Below, in pieces: positions 9,256 through 17,841 of a stretch of DNA of 64,000 bases. Numbering within the stretch: position 1 is the first letter of the stretch; the number at the start of each line of letters is the position of its first letter. The position numbers were made by a program, and so were the translations under genes. Source of the stretch: Roseococcus thiosulfatophilus (GTDB lineage: Bacteria > Pseudomonadota > Alphaproteobacteria > Acetobacterales > Acetobacteraceae); the NCBI RefSeq assembly GCF_017311575.1, contig NZ_JAFFQY010000011.1, positions 1 to 64,000 on the forward strand, read 5' to 3'. Under the pieces are notes generated by a model. It saw only the letters and a program-made list of their open reading frames with translations, ran no database searches and was not told the origin of the DNA.

Positions 9256-10422
9256 ATGGACACCAACGCCGCCGCCGCGCGCCCCTTCCGGGCCCGGACC
9301 ATCTTCTCGACCGAGCACGAGATGTTCCGCGACCAGGTGCGCCGCTTCGTGGAGCGGGAGGTCGCGCCGCACCACCGCGACTGGGAACATGCGGGCGTGG
9401 TGCCGCGCGAACTCTGGCGCCGCGCGGGCGAGCAGGGCCTGCTCTGCACCATGCTGCCCGAGGAGCTGGGCGGCGCGGGCGGGGATTTCGGCCATGCCTG
9501 CATCGTGCTGGAGGAGCTGGCCCGCGTGAACGCCTCGGGCGTGGCCTTCCAACTGCATTCGGACATCGTGGTGCCCTATATCCAGCACTACGCCACGCCG
9601 GAGAAGCGCGCGGAATGGCTGCCGAAGATGGTCTCGGGCGAGATGATCGGTGCCATCGCCATGACCGAGCCGGGCATGGGCAGCGACCTCAAGGCCGTGC
9701 GCACCTCCGCCGTGCGCGATGGCGATGAGTGGGTCATCAACGGGTCCAAGACCTTCATCTCGAACGGGCAGAATGCGGGCCTGGTCATCGTGGTCTGCCG
9801 CACGGATCCGGAAGCCGGGCGGCGCGGCATGTCGCTGATCTGCGTGGAGGAGGGCACGCCCGGCTTCACCCGCGGCCGCAACCTCGAGAAGATCGGCATG
9901 CACGCCCAGGACACGAGCGAGCTGTTCTTCGAGGATGTGCGCGTGCCCGCCGCCAACCTGCTGGGCGAGCTGAACATGGGCTTCCGCCAGCTGATGCACC
10001 AGCTGCCGCAGGAGCGGCTGATCATCGCCGTGCGCTGCGGCATCAGCATGGAGACCATGCTGGAGAAGACCATCGAATACACCAAGCAGCGGCAGATCTT
10101 CGGCCAGACGGTGTTCGACTTCCAGGTGCACCGCTTCAAGCTGGCCCAGGCCAAGGCCGAGATCGGCATGTTCCGCGTCTATCTGGACGACTGCATCGCC
10201 CGCCACATGAAGGGCGAGCTTTCGGCGGAGGAGGCGGCGGCGGTGAAGCTGCTGGGCACCGAGATGCAGAACCGGCTGCTGGATGATTTCCTGCAGATGC
10301 ATGGCGGCTATGGCTACATGGCCGAATACGAGATCGGCCGCGCCTGGGCCGATGCGCGGGTGGGCCGGATCTACGGCGGCTCCTCCGAGGTGATGCGAGA
10401 GATCATCGCGCGCACGCTGTAA
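9256..10422 (+). CDS. Acyl-CoA dehydrogenase (long/medium-chain type)
   Basis: FAD acyl-CoA dehydrogenase, 388 residues. AMTEPGMGSDLK and FISNGQNAG are the FAD and substrate blocks of the middle beta domain. TKQRQIFGQTVFDFQ and LQMHGGYGYMAEYEIGR mark the C-terminal helical domain. It ends RIYGGSSEVMREIIARTL, the standard family terminus. It should introduce a 2,3 double bond into an acyl-CoA and pass electrons to ETF. The start has a CGGAGAA site and a leader like that of the following Bug gene. It is distinct in sequence from the ACAD11-like enzyme upstream. Confidence 0.9.
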   Translation: MDTNAAAARPFRARTIFSTEHEMFRDQVRRFVEREVAPHHRDWEHAGVVPRELWRRAGEQGLLCTMLPEELGGAGGDFGHACIVLEELARVNASGVAFQLHSDIVVPYIQHYATPEKRAEWLPKMVSGEMIGAIAMTEPGMGSDLKAVRTSAVRDGDEWVINGSKTFISNGQNAGLVIVVCRTDPEAGRRGMSLICVEEGTPGFTRGRNLEKIGMHAQDTSELFFEDVRVPAANLLGELNMGFRQLMHQLPQERLIIAVRCGISMETMLEKTIEYTKQRQIFGQTVFDFQVHRFKLAQAKAEIGMFRVYLDDCIARHMKGELSAEEAAAVKLLGTEMQNRLLDDFLQMHGGYGYMAEYEIGRAWADARVGRIYGGSSEVMREIIARTL

Positions 10423-10453
10423 GAACGAAAAGAACCTACAGGGAGAACGTCAC

Positions 10454-11413
10454 ATGAACCGTCGCAAGCTGCTGCTGGCGGGGCTGGCCGCCCCGGCCTT
10501 CGCCCCCGGCCTCGCCGCCGCGCAATCCTTCCCCAGCCGCCCCATCACGCTGCTGGTGCCCTTCCCGCCAGGGGGGGCCACCGACATCCAGATGCGCAGC
10601 TTCGCCGAGGCCGCGACGCGCGCCTTCGGCGTGAACGTCATCACGGAAAACCGGCCGGGGGCCGGCGCCACGCTCTCGGCCTCGACGGTCGCGCGCGCGC
10701 GGCCCGATGGCTACACCATCGCGCAGTTCCCGCTGCCGGCCATGCGCCTGCCCTTCATGCAGCGCATGGCCTTCAACCCGCGCACCGACTTCACGCCCAT
10801 CATGCACCTGACGGGCTATCTCTTCATCATGTGCGTGCGCGGCGACAGCCCCTACCGCACATGGGCCGACCTGGTGGCCGATGCGCGGCGCCGCCCGGGC
10901 GAGGTCCGCATCGGCAACACCGGCGCCAATGGCACGCCGCATCTGGCCAATATCGACATCGCCACGCGGTCCAACATCGAGATCATCCACGTTCCCTTCC
11001 GGGGCGAGGGCGATGCCATCCCGGCCCTGCTGGGTGGCCATATCGAAGCCACCGCCAGCGGCTCGGGGCCGCTGCAGCTCATCACCGAGGGGCGGCTGCG
11101 CGCGCTGAACGTCTGGACGCGCGAACGCTCGCGCCGCATCCCCGATGTGCCGACACTGATCGAACTGGGCTTCCAGGACATGGTCATCACCTCGCCCTAT
11201 GGCTTGGTCGGCCCCGCGGGCATGGATCCCGAGATTGTGGAGAAGCTGCACCAGGGCTTCCGCACCGCGCTGAACGACCCCGCGCACCTGGCCACGCTGG
11301 AGCGCCTGGACATGCCGGTGGAATACCTGAACCCCGCCGACTACGGCGCCTTCATCCAGCGCACCGTGAACGAGGAAGAGGCCCGCGTGACGCGCCTCGG
11401 CCTGCGCGGTTGA
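10454..11413 (+). CDS. Bug-family TTT receptor, first of a tandem pair
   Basis: Exported ligand-binding receptor of the Bug family, 319 residues. The signal MNRRKLLLAGLAAPAFAPGL ends at AAAQ, then SFPSRPITLLVPFPPGG opens the mature domain. GNTGANGTPHLANIDIA and HVPFRGEGD line the predicted carboxylate pocket. The next gene is a same-length, gap-free paralogue (about four in five residues identical). Both sit inside the acyl-CoA operon, suggesting capture of the acid that the cluster degrades. No TctA/B permease is nearby. Ligand unknown. Confidence 0.92.
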   Translation: MNRRKLLLAGLAAPAFAPGLAAAQSFPSRPITLLVPFPPGGATDIQMRSFAEAATRAFGVNVITENRPGAGATLSASTVARARPDGYTIAQFPLPAMRLPFMQRMAFNPRTDFTPIMHLTGYLFIMCVRGDSPYRTWADLVADARRRPGEVRIGNTGANGTPHLANIDIATRSNIEIIHVPFRGEGDAIPALLGGHIEATASGSGPLQLITEGRLRALNVWTRERSRRIPDVPTLIELGFQDMVITSPYGLVGPAGMDPEIVEKLHQGFRTALNDPAHLATLERLDMPVEYLNPADYGAFIQRTVNEEEARVTRLGLRG

Positions 11414-11424
11414 GGAGGCGCCAG

Positions 11425-12384
11425 ATGAACCGTCGCAACCTGCTGCTGGCCGGCCTCGCCGCGCCGGCCTTCGCCCCCGGCCTCGCCGCCGCGCAGAGCT
11501 TCCCCAGCCGGCCCATCACCCTGCTGGTGCCCTTCCCGCCGGGTGGTTCGACCGACATCCAGATGCGCGCCTTCGCCGAGGCCGCCACGCGCGCCTTCGG
11601 CGTGAACGTCATCACGGAAAACCGGCCGGGGGCGGGCGCCACGCTTTCGGCGGCCGCCATGCTGCGGACGCCGCCCGATGGCTACACCATCGCGCAGCTT
11701 CCCCTGCCCGCGCTGCGCCTGCCCTTCATGCAGCGCATGGCCTTCAACCCACGTACCGACTTCACGCCCATCATCCACCTGACGGGCTACCTGTTCATGA
11801 TGTGCGTGCGCCAGGACAGCCCCTACCAGAGCTGGGCGGACCTGCTGGCCGATTGCCGCCGCCGCCCGGGCGAGGTGCGCTGGGGCAATACCGGCGCCAA
11901 TGGCACCCCGCATTTGACGCTGGTGGACATCGCGCAGCGCGAGAACCTGGACGTCATCCACGTCCCCTTCCGCGGCGAGGCCGACAGCACGCCCAACATC
12001 CTGGGCGGGCATATCGAGGCGGCGGCGACGGGTTCGGGGCCGCTCACCCTCATCGCGCAGGGGCGGATGCGGGCCTTGAACGTCTGGTCGCGCGAACGCT
12101 CGGCCAAGATCCCCGACGTGCCGACGCTGACCGAGCTGGGCTACGAGAACATGGTCGTCACCTCGCCCTATGGGCTGGTGGGGCCGCGCGGCATGAACCC
12201 CGAGATCGTCCATCGCCTGCACGAGGGCTTCCGCGCGGCGCTGCACGACCCCGCGCACCTGGCGACCCTGGAGCGGATCGACATGCCGCTCGAATACCTC
12301 AACACCGCTGACTACGCAGCCTTCATGGCCCGCACGACCGATGAGGAAGAGGCGCGGGTGACGCGCCTGGGGCTCAGGATGTGA
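11425..12384 (+). CDS. Bug-family TTT receptor, second of a tandem pair
   Basis: Exported Bug receptor, 319 residues, with signal MNRRNLLLAGLAAPAFAPGL. It aligns with the preceding protein without gaps. By eye only 3 of the first 76 residues differ, but about 58 of the last 243 do, mainly in the pocket and inter-lobe surfaces. Divergence after duplication, with the 5' part kept similar by gene conversion or constraint, would give this pattern. The ATG follows GAGGAGGCG 11 bp after the first copy. A longer in-frame reading from 10831 runs inside the first copy and is a shadow. Its TGA shares a base with the start of the SDR. Confidence 0.92.
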   Translation: MNRRNLLLAGLAAPAFAPGLAAAQSFPSRPITLLVPFPPGGSTDIQMRAFAEAATRAFGVNVITENRPGAGATLSAAAMLRTPPDGYTIAQLPLPALRLPFMQRMAFNPRTDFTPIIHLTGYLFMMCVRQDSPYQSWADLLADCRRRPGEVRWGNTGANGTPHLTLVDIAQRENLDVIHVPFRGEADSTPNILGGHIEAAATGSGPLTLIAQGRMRALNVWSRERSAKIPDVPTLTELGYENMVVTSPYGLVGPRGMNPEIVHRLHEGFRAALHDPAHLATLERIDMPLEYLNTADYAAFMARTTDEEEARVTRLGLRM

Positions 12385-13265
12385 TGTTCGCGCCCGACTT
12401 CATGGCGGGGCAGCGCGTCCTCGTCACCGGGGGCGGGTCGGGGCTCGGCCGGATGATGGCCGAGTTCCTGCTGACCCATGGCGCGGAGGTGGAGATCTGG
12501 GGAAGGCGCGCGCCGGTGCTCGAAGCCGCCTGCGCCGAGCTCAACGCCGCCCACCCCGGCCGCGCGCGCTTCCAGGCGGTGGACATCAAGGACGCCGATG
12601 CCGTCGAGGCCGCCATCGCGGCCAGCTTCGCGGCCGGGCACGGGCCCACGCGGCTGATCAACAACGCGGCGGGCAACTTCATCTCCCGCACCGAGGACCT
12701 GTCGCATCGCGGCTTCCGCGCCGTCTCGGACATCGTCTTCAACGGGACCTTCCACGTCACCCATGCGCTGGGCAAGCGCTGGATCGCCGAGGGCACGGGG
12801 GGTGCCATCGTCACCATCCTCGTCACCTGGATCTGGACGGGGTCGCCCTTCGTGGTGCCGTCCGCCATGTCCAAGGCGGGGCTGGACGCCATGACGAAGT
12901 CGCTCGCCATCGAGTGGGGGCGGCATGGCATCAGGCTGAACGGCATCGCGCCTGGCCTCATCCCGACCGAAGGCATGCTCGCCCGCATCCGCCCCGGCGA
13001 GAACGACCCGGCCGCCAAGTGGAACGCGCGCAACCCGCTGGGCCGCACCGGCACGCCCGAGGATATCGGCCGCCTGGCTGGCTTCCTGCTGAGCGACGGC
13101 GCGGGCTGGATCACGGGCCAGACCGTGGCACTCGATGGCGGGCAGTGGCTGGCCAATGGCGCGGGGTCCTACACGGAATACCTGGCCTGGGGCGATGCCG
13201 AATGGAACGAGGCGCGCGAACGCATCAAGGCGCGCAACGCGGCGGACAAGGCGCAGCGCGCGTAG
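12384..13265 (+). CDS. 2,4-dienoyl-CoA reductase-like SDR
   Basis: The product is an SDR of 293 residues starting MFAPDFMAGQRVLVTGGG; a GTG one codon earlier is an alternative. TGGGSGLGR is the NADP loop, and NNAAGNFIS and GSPFVVPSAMSKAGLDAMTK match the 2,4-dienoyl-CoA reductase block. By alignment with mitochondrial DECR1 the catalytic Ser and Lys of PSAxxxK are kept, but the Tyr 15 residues before that Lys reads Trp. It would reduce dienoyl-CoA intermediates of unsaturated acids. The gene starts on the stop of the second Bug gene, supporting one transcript. Confidence 0.82.
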   Translation: MFAPDFMAGQRVLVTGGGSGLGRMMAEFLLTHGAEVEIWGRRAPVLEAACAELNAAHPGRARFQAVDIKDADAVEAAIAASFAAGHGPTRLINNAAGNFISRTEDLSHRGFRAVSDIVFNGTFHVTHALGKRWIAEGTGGAIVTILVTWIWTGSPFVVPSAMSKAGLDAMTKSLAIEWGRHGIRLNGIAPGLIPTEGMLARIRPGENDPAAKWNARNPLGRTGTPEDIGRLAGFLLSDGAGWITGQTVALDGGQWLANGAGSYTEYLAWGDAEWNEARERIKARNAADKAQRA

Positions 13266-13280
13266 CGCTGCCCCCACGCG

Positions 13281-14792
13281 CTACAGGTAGCGTTCCTTGA
13301 GCACGCGGCGGAGCAGCTTGCCCGCCTCGCTGCGCGGGAGCTCGTCGAGGAACTCCACGGCGCGCGGCTGCTTGGGGCCGGCCAGCTCGCGCTTGCACAG
13401 CGCCAGCAGGTCTTGCGCCAGGGCATCGGTGCCGGGCGGATGGCGCGGCACGATCAGGGCGCGCGGGCGTTCGCCGAACTCCTCGTCCTTCACGCCGATG
13501 ACGGCGGCCTCGCTCACCTCGGGATGGGTGAGGAGGACGGCCTCGATCTCGGCGGGATAGACGTTGACGCCGCCGGACAGGATCAGGTCCGCGCGGCGGT
13601 CGGAGAGGAAGAGGAAGCCGTCCTCGTCCAGCCAGCCCAGGTCATGCAGGCTGGCCCAGCCGCGGTCGTTGTAGGCCTGGGCGGTCTTGTCAGTGTCATT
13701 GTGGTAGGCGAAGCGGGGGCCGCCCTCGAACCAGATGCGGCCGGTCTCGCCCGGCGGCAACTCCCGCCCTTCATCGTCGAGGATATGGACCTTGCCATAG
13801 GCCGGGCGGCCGACGGAGCCGGGCTTGTGCAGCCAGGTCTCGCTGTCGATGAAGCAGGTGCCGATGCCCTCGCTGCCCGCGTAGTACTCGCGGATAATGG
13901 GGCCCCACCACTCGATCATCGCGCGCTTGACGGGCACGGGGCATGGCGCGGCGGCGTGGATGGCGCAGCGGTGGCTGGAGAGGTCATGGTTGGCGCGGAC
14001 GGCCTCCGGCAGGGCCAGCAGCCGCACGAACATGGTGGGCACCCATTGGCTGTGGGTGACGCGGTGCCGCGCGATCAGGCGCAGGCAGCGCTCGGCGTCG
14101 AACTTCCTCAGGATGACGGCGGTGCCGCCATGGTCCATGGCGCGCTGGACATAGCGATTGGGCGCGGCGTGATAGAGCGGCGCGGGCGAGAGATACACCG
14201 TGGTCTCGTCGAAGCCGTAGAAACCCTTCCACGTCATGTCGAATTCGGACTTGTGCCGGTCCTCGTAGGGAATGAGGGGGCGGCGGATGCCCTTGGGCAG
14301 GCCCGTGGTGCCCGACGAATAAAGGAACTCCCGCCCGATCGGCCTTGCGCCCGGCCAGGTGGTCGGGTTGCCCTCCAGCAGTTCGGCCAGCGGCGCGAAG
14401 CCGGGCAGCGCGCCGCCCGCGGCATAGCGGTGCGCGATGCCGCCCAGGTCCAGCGCGCCGGCCAGCGTGGCGAGGGAGGCGCTCGCCACCAGCAGCGCCG
14501 CGCCCGAATCGCGCAATACATGCGCGACCTCGTTGGGGCGCAGGTGGATGGAGAGCGGCGTGACCATCAGCCCCGCCCGCTTCGCGCCATAGGTCAGGAT
14601 GAGGAAGTCCGGCCCGTTTTCCAGCAGCAGGGCGATGCCCTGGCCGGGCTCCAGGCCAAGGGCGATGAACCCATGCGCCGCCTGGTTCGCCCGGGTGTCG
14701 AGCTCGCGGAAGGTCAGCGCCTCGCCCGAATCCGGAAAGATGGCGGCCAGCTTGTCCGGCGTGCGCGCGGCGCGTTCGGCGAGCAGCGGCAT
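13281..14792 (-). CDS. AMP-forming acyl-CoA synthetase
   Basis: ANL-superfamily ligase, 503 residues. YSSGTTGLPKGI is the AMP-binding P-loop, YYAGSEGIG the adenine motif, DLGWLDEDGFLFLSDR the hinge region, and SEAGKLLRR carries the C-terminal catalytic Lys. It activates a carboxylic acid to its acyl-CoA through an acyl-adenylate. It is convergent with the dienoyl-CoA reductase-like SDR (15 bp) and divergent from the HSD10-like SDR, so it sits within the catabolic block and could supply its CoA substrate, as LvaE does in the lva system. The chain-length preference is not readable. Confidence 0.9.
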   Translation of the reverse strand: MPLLAERAARTPDKLAAIFPDSGEALTFRELDTRANQAAHGFIALGLEPGQGIALLLENGPDFLILTYGAKRAGLMVTPLSIHLRPNEVAHVLRDSGAALLVASASLATLAGALDLGGIAHRYAAGGALPGFAPLAELLEGNPTTWPGARPIGREFLYSSGTTGLPKGIRRPLIPYEDRHKSEFDMTWKGFYGFDETTVYLSPAPLYHAAPNRYVQRAMDHGGTAVILRKFDAERCLRLIARHRVTHSQWVPTMFVRLLALPEAVRANHDLSSHRCAIHAAAPCPVPVKRAMIEWWGPIIREYYAGSEGIGTCFIDSETWLHKPGSVGRPAYGKVHILDDEGRELPPGETGRIWFEGGPRFAYHNDTDKTAQAYNDRGWASLHDLGWLDEDGFLFLSDRRADLILSGGVNVYPAEIEAVLLTHPEVSEAAVIGVKDEEFGERPRALIVPRHPPGTDALAQDLLALCKRELAGPKQPRAVEFLDELPRSEAGKLLRRVLKERYL

Positions 14793-14892
14793 GGACGTTC
14801 CTCATGTTGTTTCATGGCATGGTCGTGAGGGCGGCGGCTTGCGTCAAGCAAGGGGAAGTGGTGCGCTGCGCCTGCAATTCGGGAGAAGACGC

Positions 14893-15654
14893 ATGGATGT
14901 TCAGGGTGCCGTCGCGATCGTGACGGGGGGCGCCTCCGGGCTCGGACTGGCCAGTGCCAGGCGGCTGGCGGCCAAGGGCGCCAAGGTCATGATCGTGGAT
15001 CTCGAGACCAGCAATGGTGAGGCCGTGGCCAAGGAGCTGGGCGGCCGGTTCGCCGCCGCCGACGTGACCGACGAGGCGACCATGCAGGCGGCCGTGGCGC
15101 AGGCCGAGACGATGGGCCCCGTGCGCGTGCTGGTGCATTGCGCGGGCCGTGGCGGCGCGCTGCGCATCCTGGAGCGCGACGGCACGCCGGGCAGCCTCGC
15201 GCATTTCGAGAACATCATCCGCGTGAACCTGACGGGCACCTTCAACGCGGTGCGCCTGGCCGCCGCGGCGATGGCCAAGACCGAGGCGATGGCGGATGGC
15301 GAGCGCGGCGTGTGCATCCTGACCGCGTCCGTGGCCGGCTATGAGGGGCAGATCGGGCAGATCCCCTATGCGTCGTCCAAGGCGGGCGTCATCGGCTTCA
15401 CCATCTGCGCGGCGCGCGACCTGGCGAGCAAGTCCATCCGCGTCTGCACCATCGCGCCGGGCATCTTCGACACGCCCATGCTGCAAAGGCTGGCGGACCC
15501 CATCAAGCAGTCGCTGGCGCAGACGGTGCCGAACCCACATCGGCTGGGCAACCCGGATGAGTATGGCAAGCTCGCGATGATGATCGTGGAAAACGGCTAC
15601 CTGAACGGCGAGACCATCCGCCTCGACGGCGCCATCCGCATGGCGCCCCGCTGA
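14893..15654 (+). CDS. 3-hydroxyacyl-CoA dehydrogenase type 2 (HSD10)-like SDR
   Basis: Classical SDR of 253 residues starting MDVQGAVAIVTGGASGLG. VHCAGRGG, the serine in ILTASVAGYEGQIGQ and the catalytic YASSK follow in order. APGIFDTPMLQRL and the extended loop between strands resemble the HSD17B10 group that oxidises 3-hydroxyacyl-CoA. The ATG at 14893 has a GGGAGAAG site, and an in-frame ATG far upstream lies antisense to the ligase gene. Its stop overlaps the IlvD/Edd start (TGATG). In the proposed lva-like pathway it would take the LvaD step, oxidising the 3-hydroxyacyl-CoA. Confidence 0.88.
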   Translation: MDVQGAVAIVTGGASGLGLASARRLAAKGAKVMIVDLETSNGEAVAKELGGRFAAADVTDEATMQAAVAQAETMGPVRVLVHCAGRGGALRILERDGTPGSLAHFENIIRVNLTGTFNAVRLAAAAMAKTEAMADGERGVCILTASVAGYEGQIGQIPYASSKAGVIGFTICAARDLASKSIRVCTIAPGIFDTPMLQRLADPIKQSLAQTVPNPHRLGNPDEYGKLAMMIVENGYLNGETIRLDGAIRMAPR

Positions 15655-17378
15655 TGCGCAAGCGGCCCGAGGACCTCCGCAGCCATCGCTGGTTCGGCGT
15701 CGAGACCATGCGCTCGGCCAACCACCGTTCGCGACTTCTGCAACTGGGCTTCGGGCCGCAGGAATTCCGCGGAAGGCCGGTGATCGGGGTGATCAACACC
15801 TGGTCCGACCTGATGCATTGCCACGGCCATTTCCGCGAGCGCGCGCAGGATGTGAAGCGCGGCGTCTGGGCGGCGGGGGGCTTCCCCGTGGAAATCCCGG
15901 CGATGGCGCTGCCGGAGGTGTTCCAGAAGCCCTCCACCATGCTCTACCGCAACTTCCTGGCGATGGAGACGGAGGAGATTGCGCGCAGCCTGCCGCTGGA
16001 TGGCCTCGTGCTGATGGGCGGCTGCGACAAGACCGGCCCCGCGCTGATCATGGGCGCCATCAGCATGGGGCTGCCGGCCATCTATGTGCCGGCCGGGCCG
16101 ATGCTGAGCGGCAACTGGCGCGGGCGGAAGCTCGGTTCGGGCAGCGATGTGTGGAAGTATTATTCGGAACTGCGCGCGGGCACGATCGCGCAATCCGACT
16201 GGAACGAGATGGAGGCGGGGCTTTCCCGCTCCGCCGGCACCTGCATGACGGCGGGCACGGCCAGCACCATGGCGCTGGCCGCCGAGGCGCTGGGGCTGAC
16301 CCTGCCGGGGGCCGGCAGCATCCCCGCCGTGGACAGCGCCCATCCGCGCATGGCGGCGGCGGCGGGCAGCCGCATCGTGGAGATGGTGTGGGAAGACCTC
16401 ACCATCACCCGCCTGCTGGACCAGCGCAGCCTGGACAATGCGGTGGCGGCGACCATGGCCTTCGGCGGCTCCACCAACGCCATCCCGCACCTCGTCGCCA
16501 TCGCGCGGCGGGCGGGCATTGCGATGGACCTGGAGCGGTTTGATGCCATCAGCGCGCGCGTGCCGCTGATCGCGAATTTGCGCCCCAATGGCGACCGTTA
16601 CCTGATGGAGGACTTCTTCTATGCCGGGGGCAGCCGGGGCTTCCTCGCGACCCTGGCGCCACACCTGGCGCTGGATGCCATCACGGTGAACGGCACGCTG
16701 GGCGCGCAGCTGGAAGGGGCCGAGGTGTTCGACCGCGACGTGATCCGCGCCCTCGACAACCCGCTGCACCCCAATGGCGGCGTGGTGGTGCTGCGCGGTT
16801 CGCTGGCCCCTGATGGCGCGGTCATCAAGCAGAGTGCCGCCAGCCCCGAGAAGCTCTTCCACACCGGCCCCGCGGTGGTGTTCGAGGACTACAACGACCT
16901 CGACGCGCGGCTGGACGACCCCGCGCTGGAGGTGACGCCGGACAGCGTGCTGGTGCTGAAGAATGCCGGCCCCGTGGGGGGCCCCGGCTTCCCCGAATGG
17001 GGCATGCTGCCCATCCCGAAGAAGCTGCTGGCGCTGGGCGTGCGCGACATGGTGCGCGTCTCGGACGCCCGCATGTCGGGCACCAGCTATGGCACCTGCG
17101 TGCTGCACGTCGCGCCCGAGGCGGCGCTGGGCGGGCCGCTGGCACTTGTGCGCGACGGCGACATGATCCGGCTCGACGTGGAGGGGCGGCGGCTGGACCT
17201 GCTGGTGGAGGCGGCCGAACTCGAAGCCCGCCGCGCCGGCTTCACGCCGCGCAAGCCCGTGCAGGCGCGCGGCTGGACGGGGCTCTACCAGGCCCATGTG
17301 CGCCAGGCGGACACCGGTTGCGACATGGATTTCCTGGAGCGCGGCGCCGAACCGGTGGAAGAGCCGGAAATTCATTAG
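15654..17378 (+). CDS. IlvD/Edd-family dehydratase, sugar-acid dehydratase-like
   Basis: Iron-sulfur dehydratase of 574 residues. Cysteines lie at C56 (LMHCHGHF), C124 (GGCDKTGPA) and C197 (SAGTCMTAG), with the C-terminal GTSYGTCVLHVAPEAALGG block. Spacing and overall sequence look closer to the pentonate/L-arabinonate dehydratases, which carry [2Fe-2S], than to biosynthetic IlvD. The reaction would be loss of water from a 2,3-dihydroxy acid to a 2-keto acid, in the cytoplasm. The start overlaps the preceding SDR stop, so they are co-expressed. It might process a hydroxy-acid intermediate of the cluster; dihydroxy-acid dehydratase of valine synthesis is the alternative. Confidence 0.85.
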   Translation: MRKRPEDLRSHRWFGVETMRSANHRSRLLQLGFGPQEFRGRPVIGVINTWSDLMHCHGHFRERAQDVKRGVWAAGGFPVEIPAMALPEVFQKPSTMLYRNFLAMETEEIARSLPLDGLVLMGGCDKTGPALIMGAISMGLPAIYVPAGPMLSGNWRGRKLGSGSDVWKYYSELRAGTIAQSDWNEMEAGLSRSAGTCMTAGTASTMALAAEALGLTLPGAGSIPAVDSAHPRMAAAAGSRIVEMVWEDLTITRLLDQRSLDNAVAATMAFGGSTNAIPHLVAIARRAGIAMDLERFDAISARVPLIANLRPNGDRYLMEDFFYAGGSRGFLATLAPHLALDAITVNGTLGAQLEGAEVFDRDVIRALDNPLHPNGGVVVLRGSLAPDGAVIKQSAASPEKLFHTGPAVVFEDYNDLDARLDDPALEVTPDSVLVLKNAGPVGGPGFPEWGMLPIPKKLLALGVRDMVRVSDARMSGTSYGTCVLHVAPEAALGGPLALVRDGDMIRLDVEGRRLDLLVEAAELEARRAGFTPRKPVQARGWTGLYQAHVRQADTGCDMDFLERGAEPVEEPEIH

Positions 17379-17477
17379 GAGGAAATTTCTGGGGTCAAGC
17401 GTTTTCAGCCCGTCCCCTTCTGCCATACTGGCGACCGGGGGCGGCACCCTTCGCCCCGGGACATCGAGGGAGAAGCC

Positions 17478-17822
17478 ATGATGAAGCCGCGCAACTGGAT
17501 GCTGGGCCTCGCGCTGGCCGCCGGCATCGGCATCGGCACGGTCCAGGCCGCGACCGTGACCACCGCCTGGGAAGCCATCAGCGACGGGCAGGATGCCTGC
17601 CTCAACACCGGCGTGGAGGCCACGCGGCAGGCGGGCTTCCGCGGCAGCATCTCCAATGACCGCCAGACGGTGTTCGGCTGGCGCGGCGATGACAGCATCG
17701 CCATCCGCTGCATCGGCGACCGACGGCTCGCGGTCATCTTCATCTATGTGGTGAGCCGCGAGGACAACAACGCGCTGCTGCAGACGGTGCGGAACACCTA
17801 TCGCCGGCCGACGAAGGGGTGA
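17478..17822 (+). CDS. Small secreted protein of unknown function
   Basis: The product has 114 residues. The N-terminus MMKPRNWMLGLALAAGIGIG ends in a VQAA signal-cleavage site. The mature part (AWEAISDGQDACLNTG..., GWRGDDSIAIRCIGDRR) is about 90 residues with two cysteines that may form a disulfide, and no recognised motif. The ATG has a GAGGGAGAAG site. It lies alone between the dehydratase (99 bp upstream) and the convergent hyuB. I do not recognise a function; periplasmic location is inferred from the signal. Confidence 0.7.
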   Translation: MMKPRNWMLGLALAAGIGIGTVQAATVTTAWEAISDGQDACLNTGVEATRQAGFRGSISNDRQTVFGWRGDDSIAIRCIGDRRLAVIFIYVVSREDNNALLQTVRNTYRRPTKG

Positions 17823-17824
17823 GC

Positions 17825-17841
17825 GGGGGGCTCAGCCCCCC
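17825..17841. terminator. Hairpin between convergent genes
   Basis: A perfect inverted repeat, GGGGGGCT-C-AGCCCCCC, with 8 bp arms lies between the secreted-protein gene (plus) and hyuB (minus) and overlaps the hyuB stop codon. There is no strong T-run on either side, so termination is inferred from position and stem strength. Confidence 0.45.

Noticed and set aside
6520-10302. A 1260-codon open frame on minus
   Set aside because: It is antisense to three well-supported genes (kinase fusion, racemase, acyl-CoA dehydrogenase), has a His/Gly/Arg-rich low-complexity translation and no motif. High GC makes long antisense frames common.
10831-12384. A 517-residue version of the second Bug protein
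   Set aside because: The first 198 codons read the first Bug gene out of frame; the signal peptide at 11425 with its own ribosome site is the true start.
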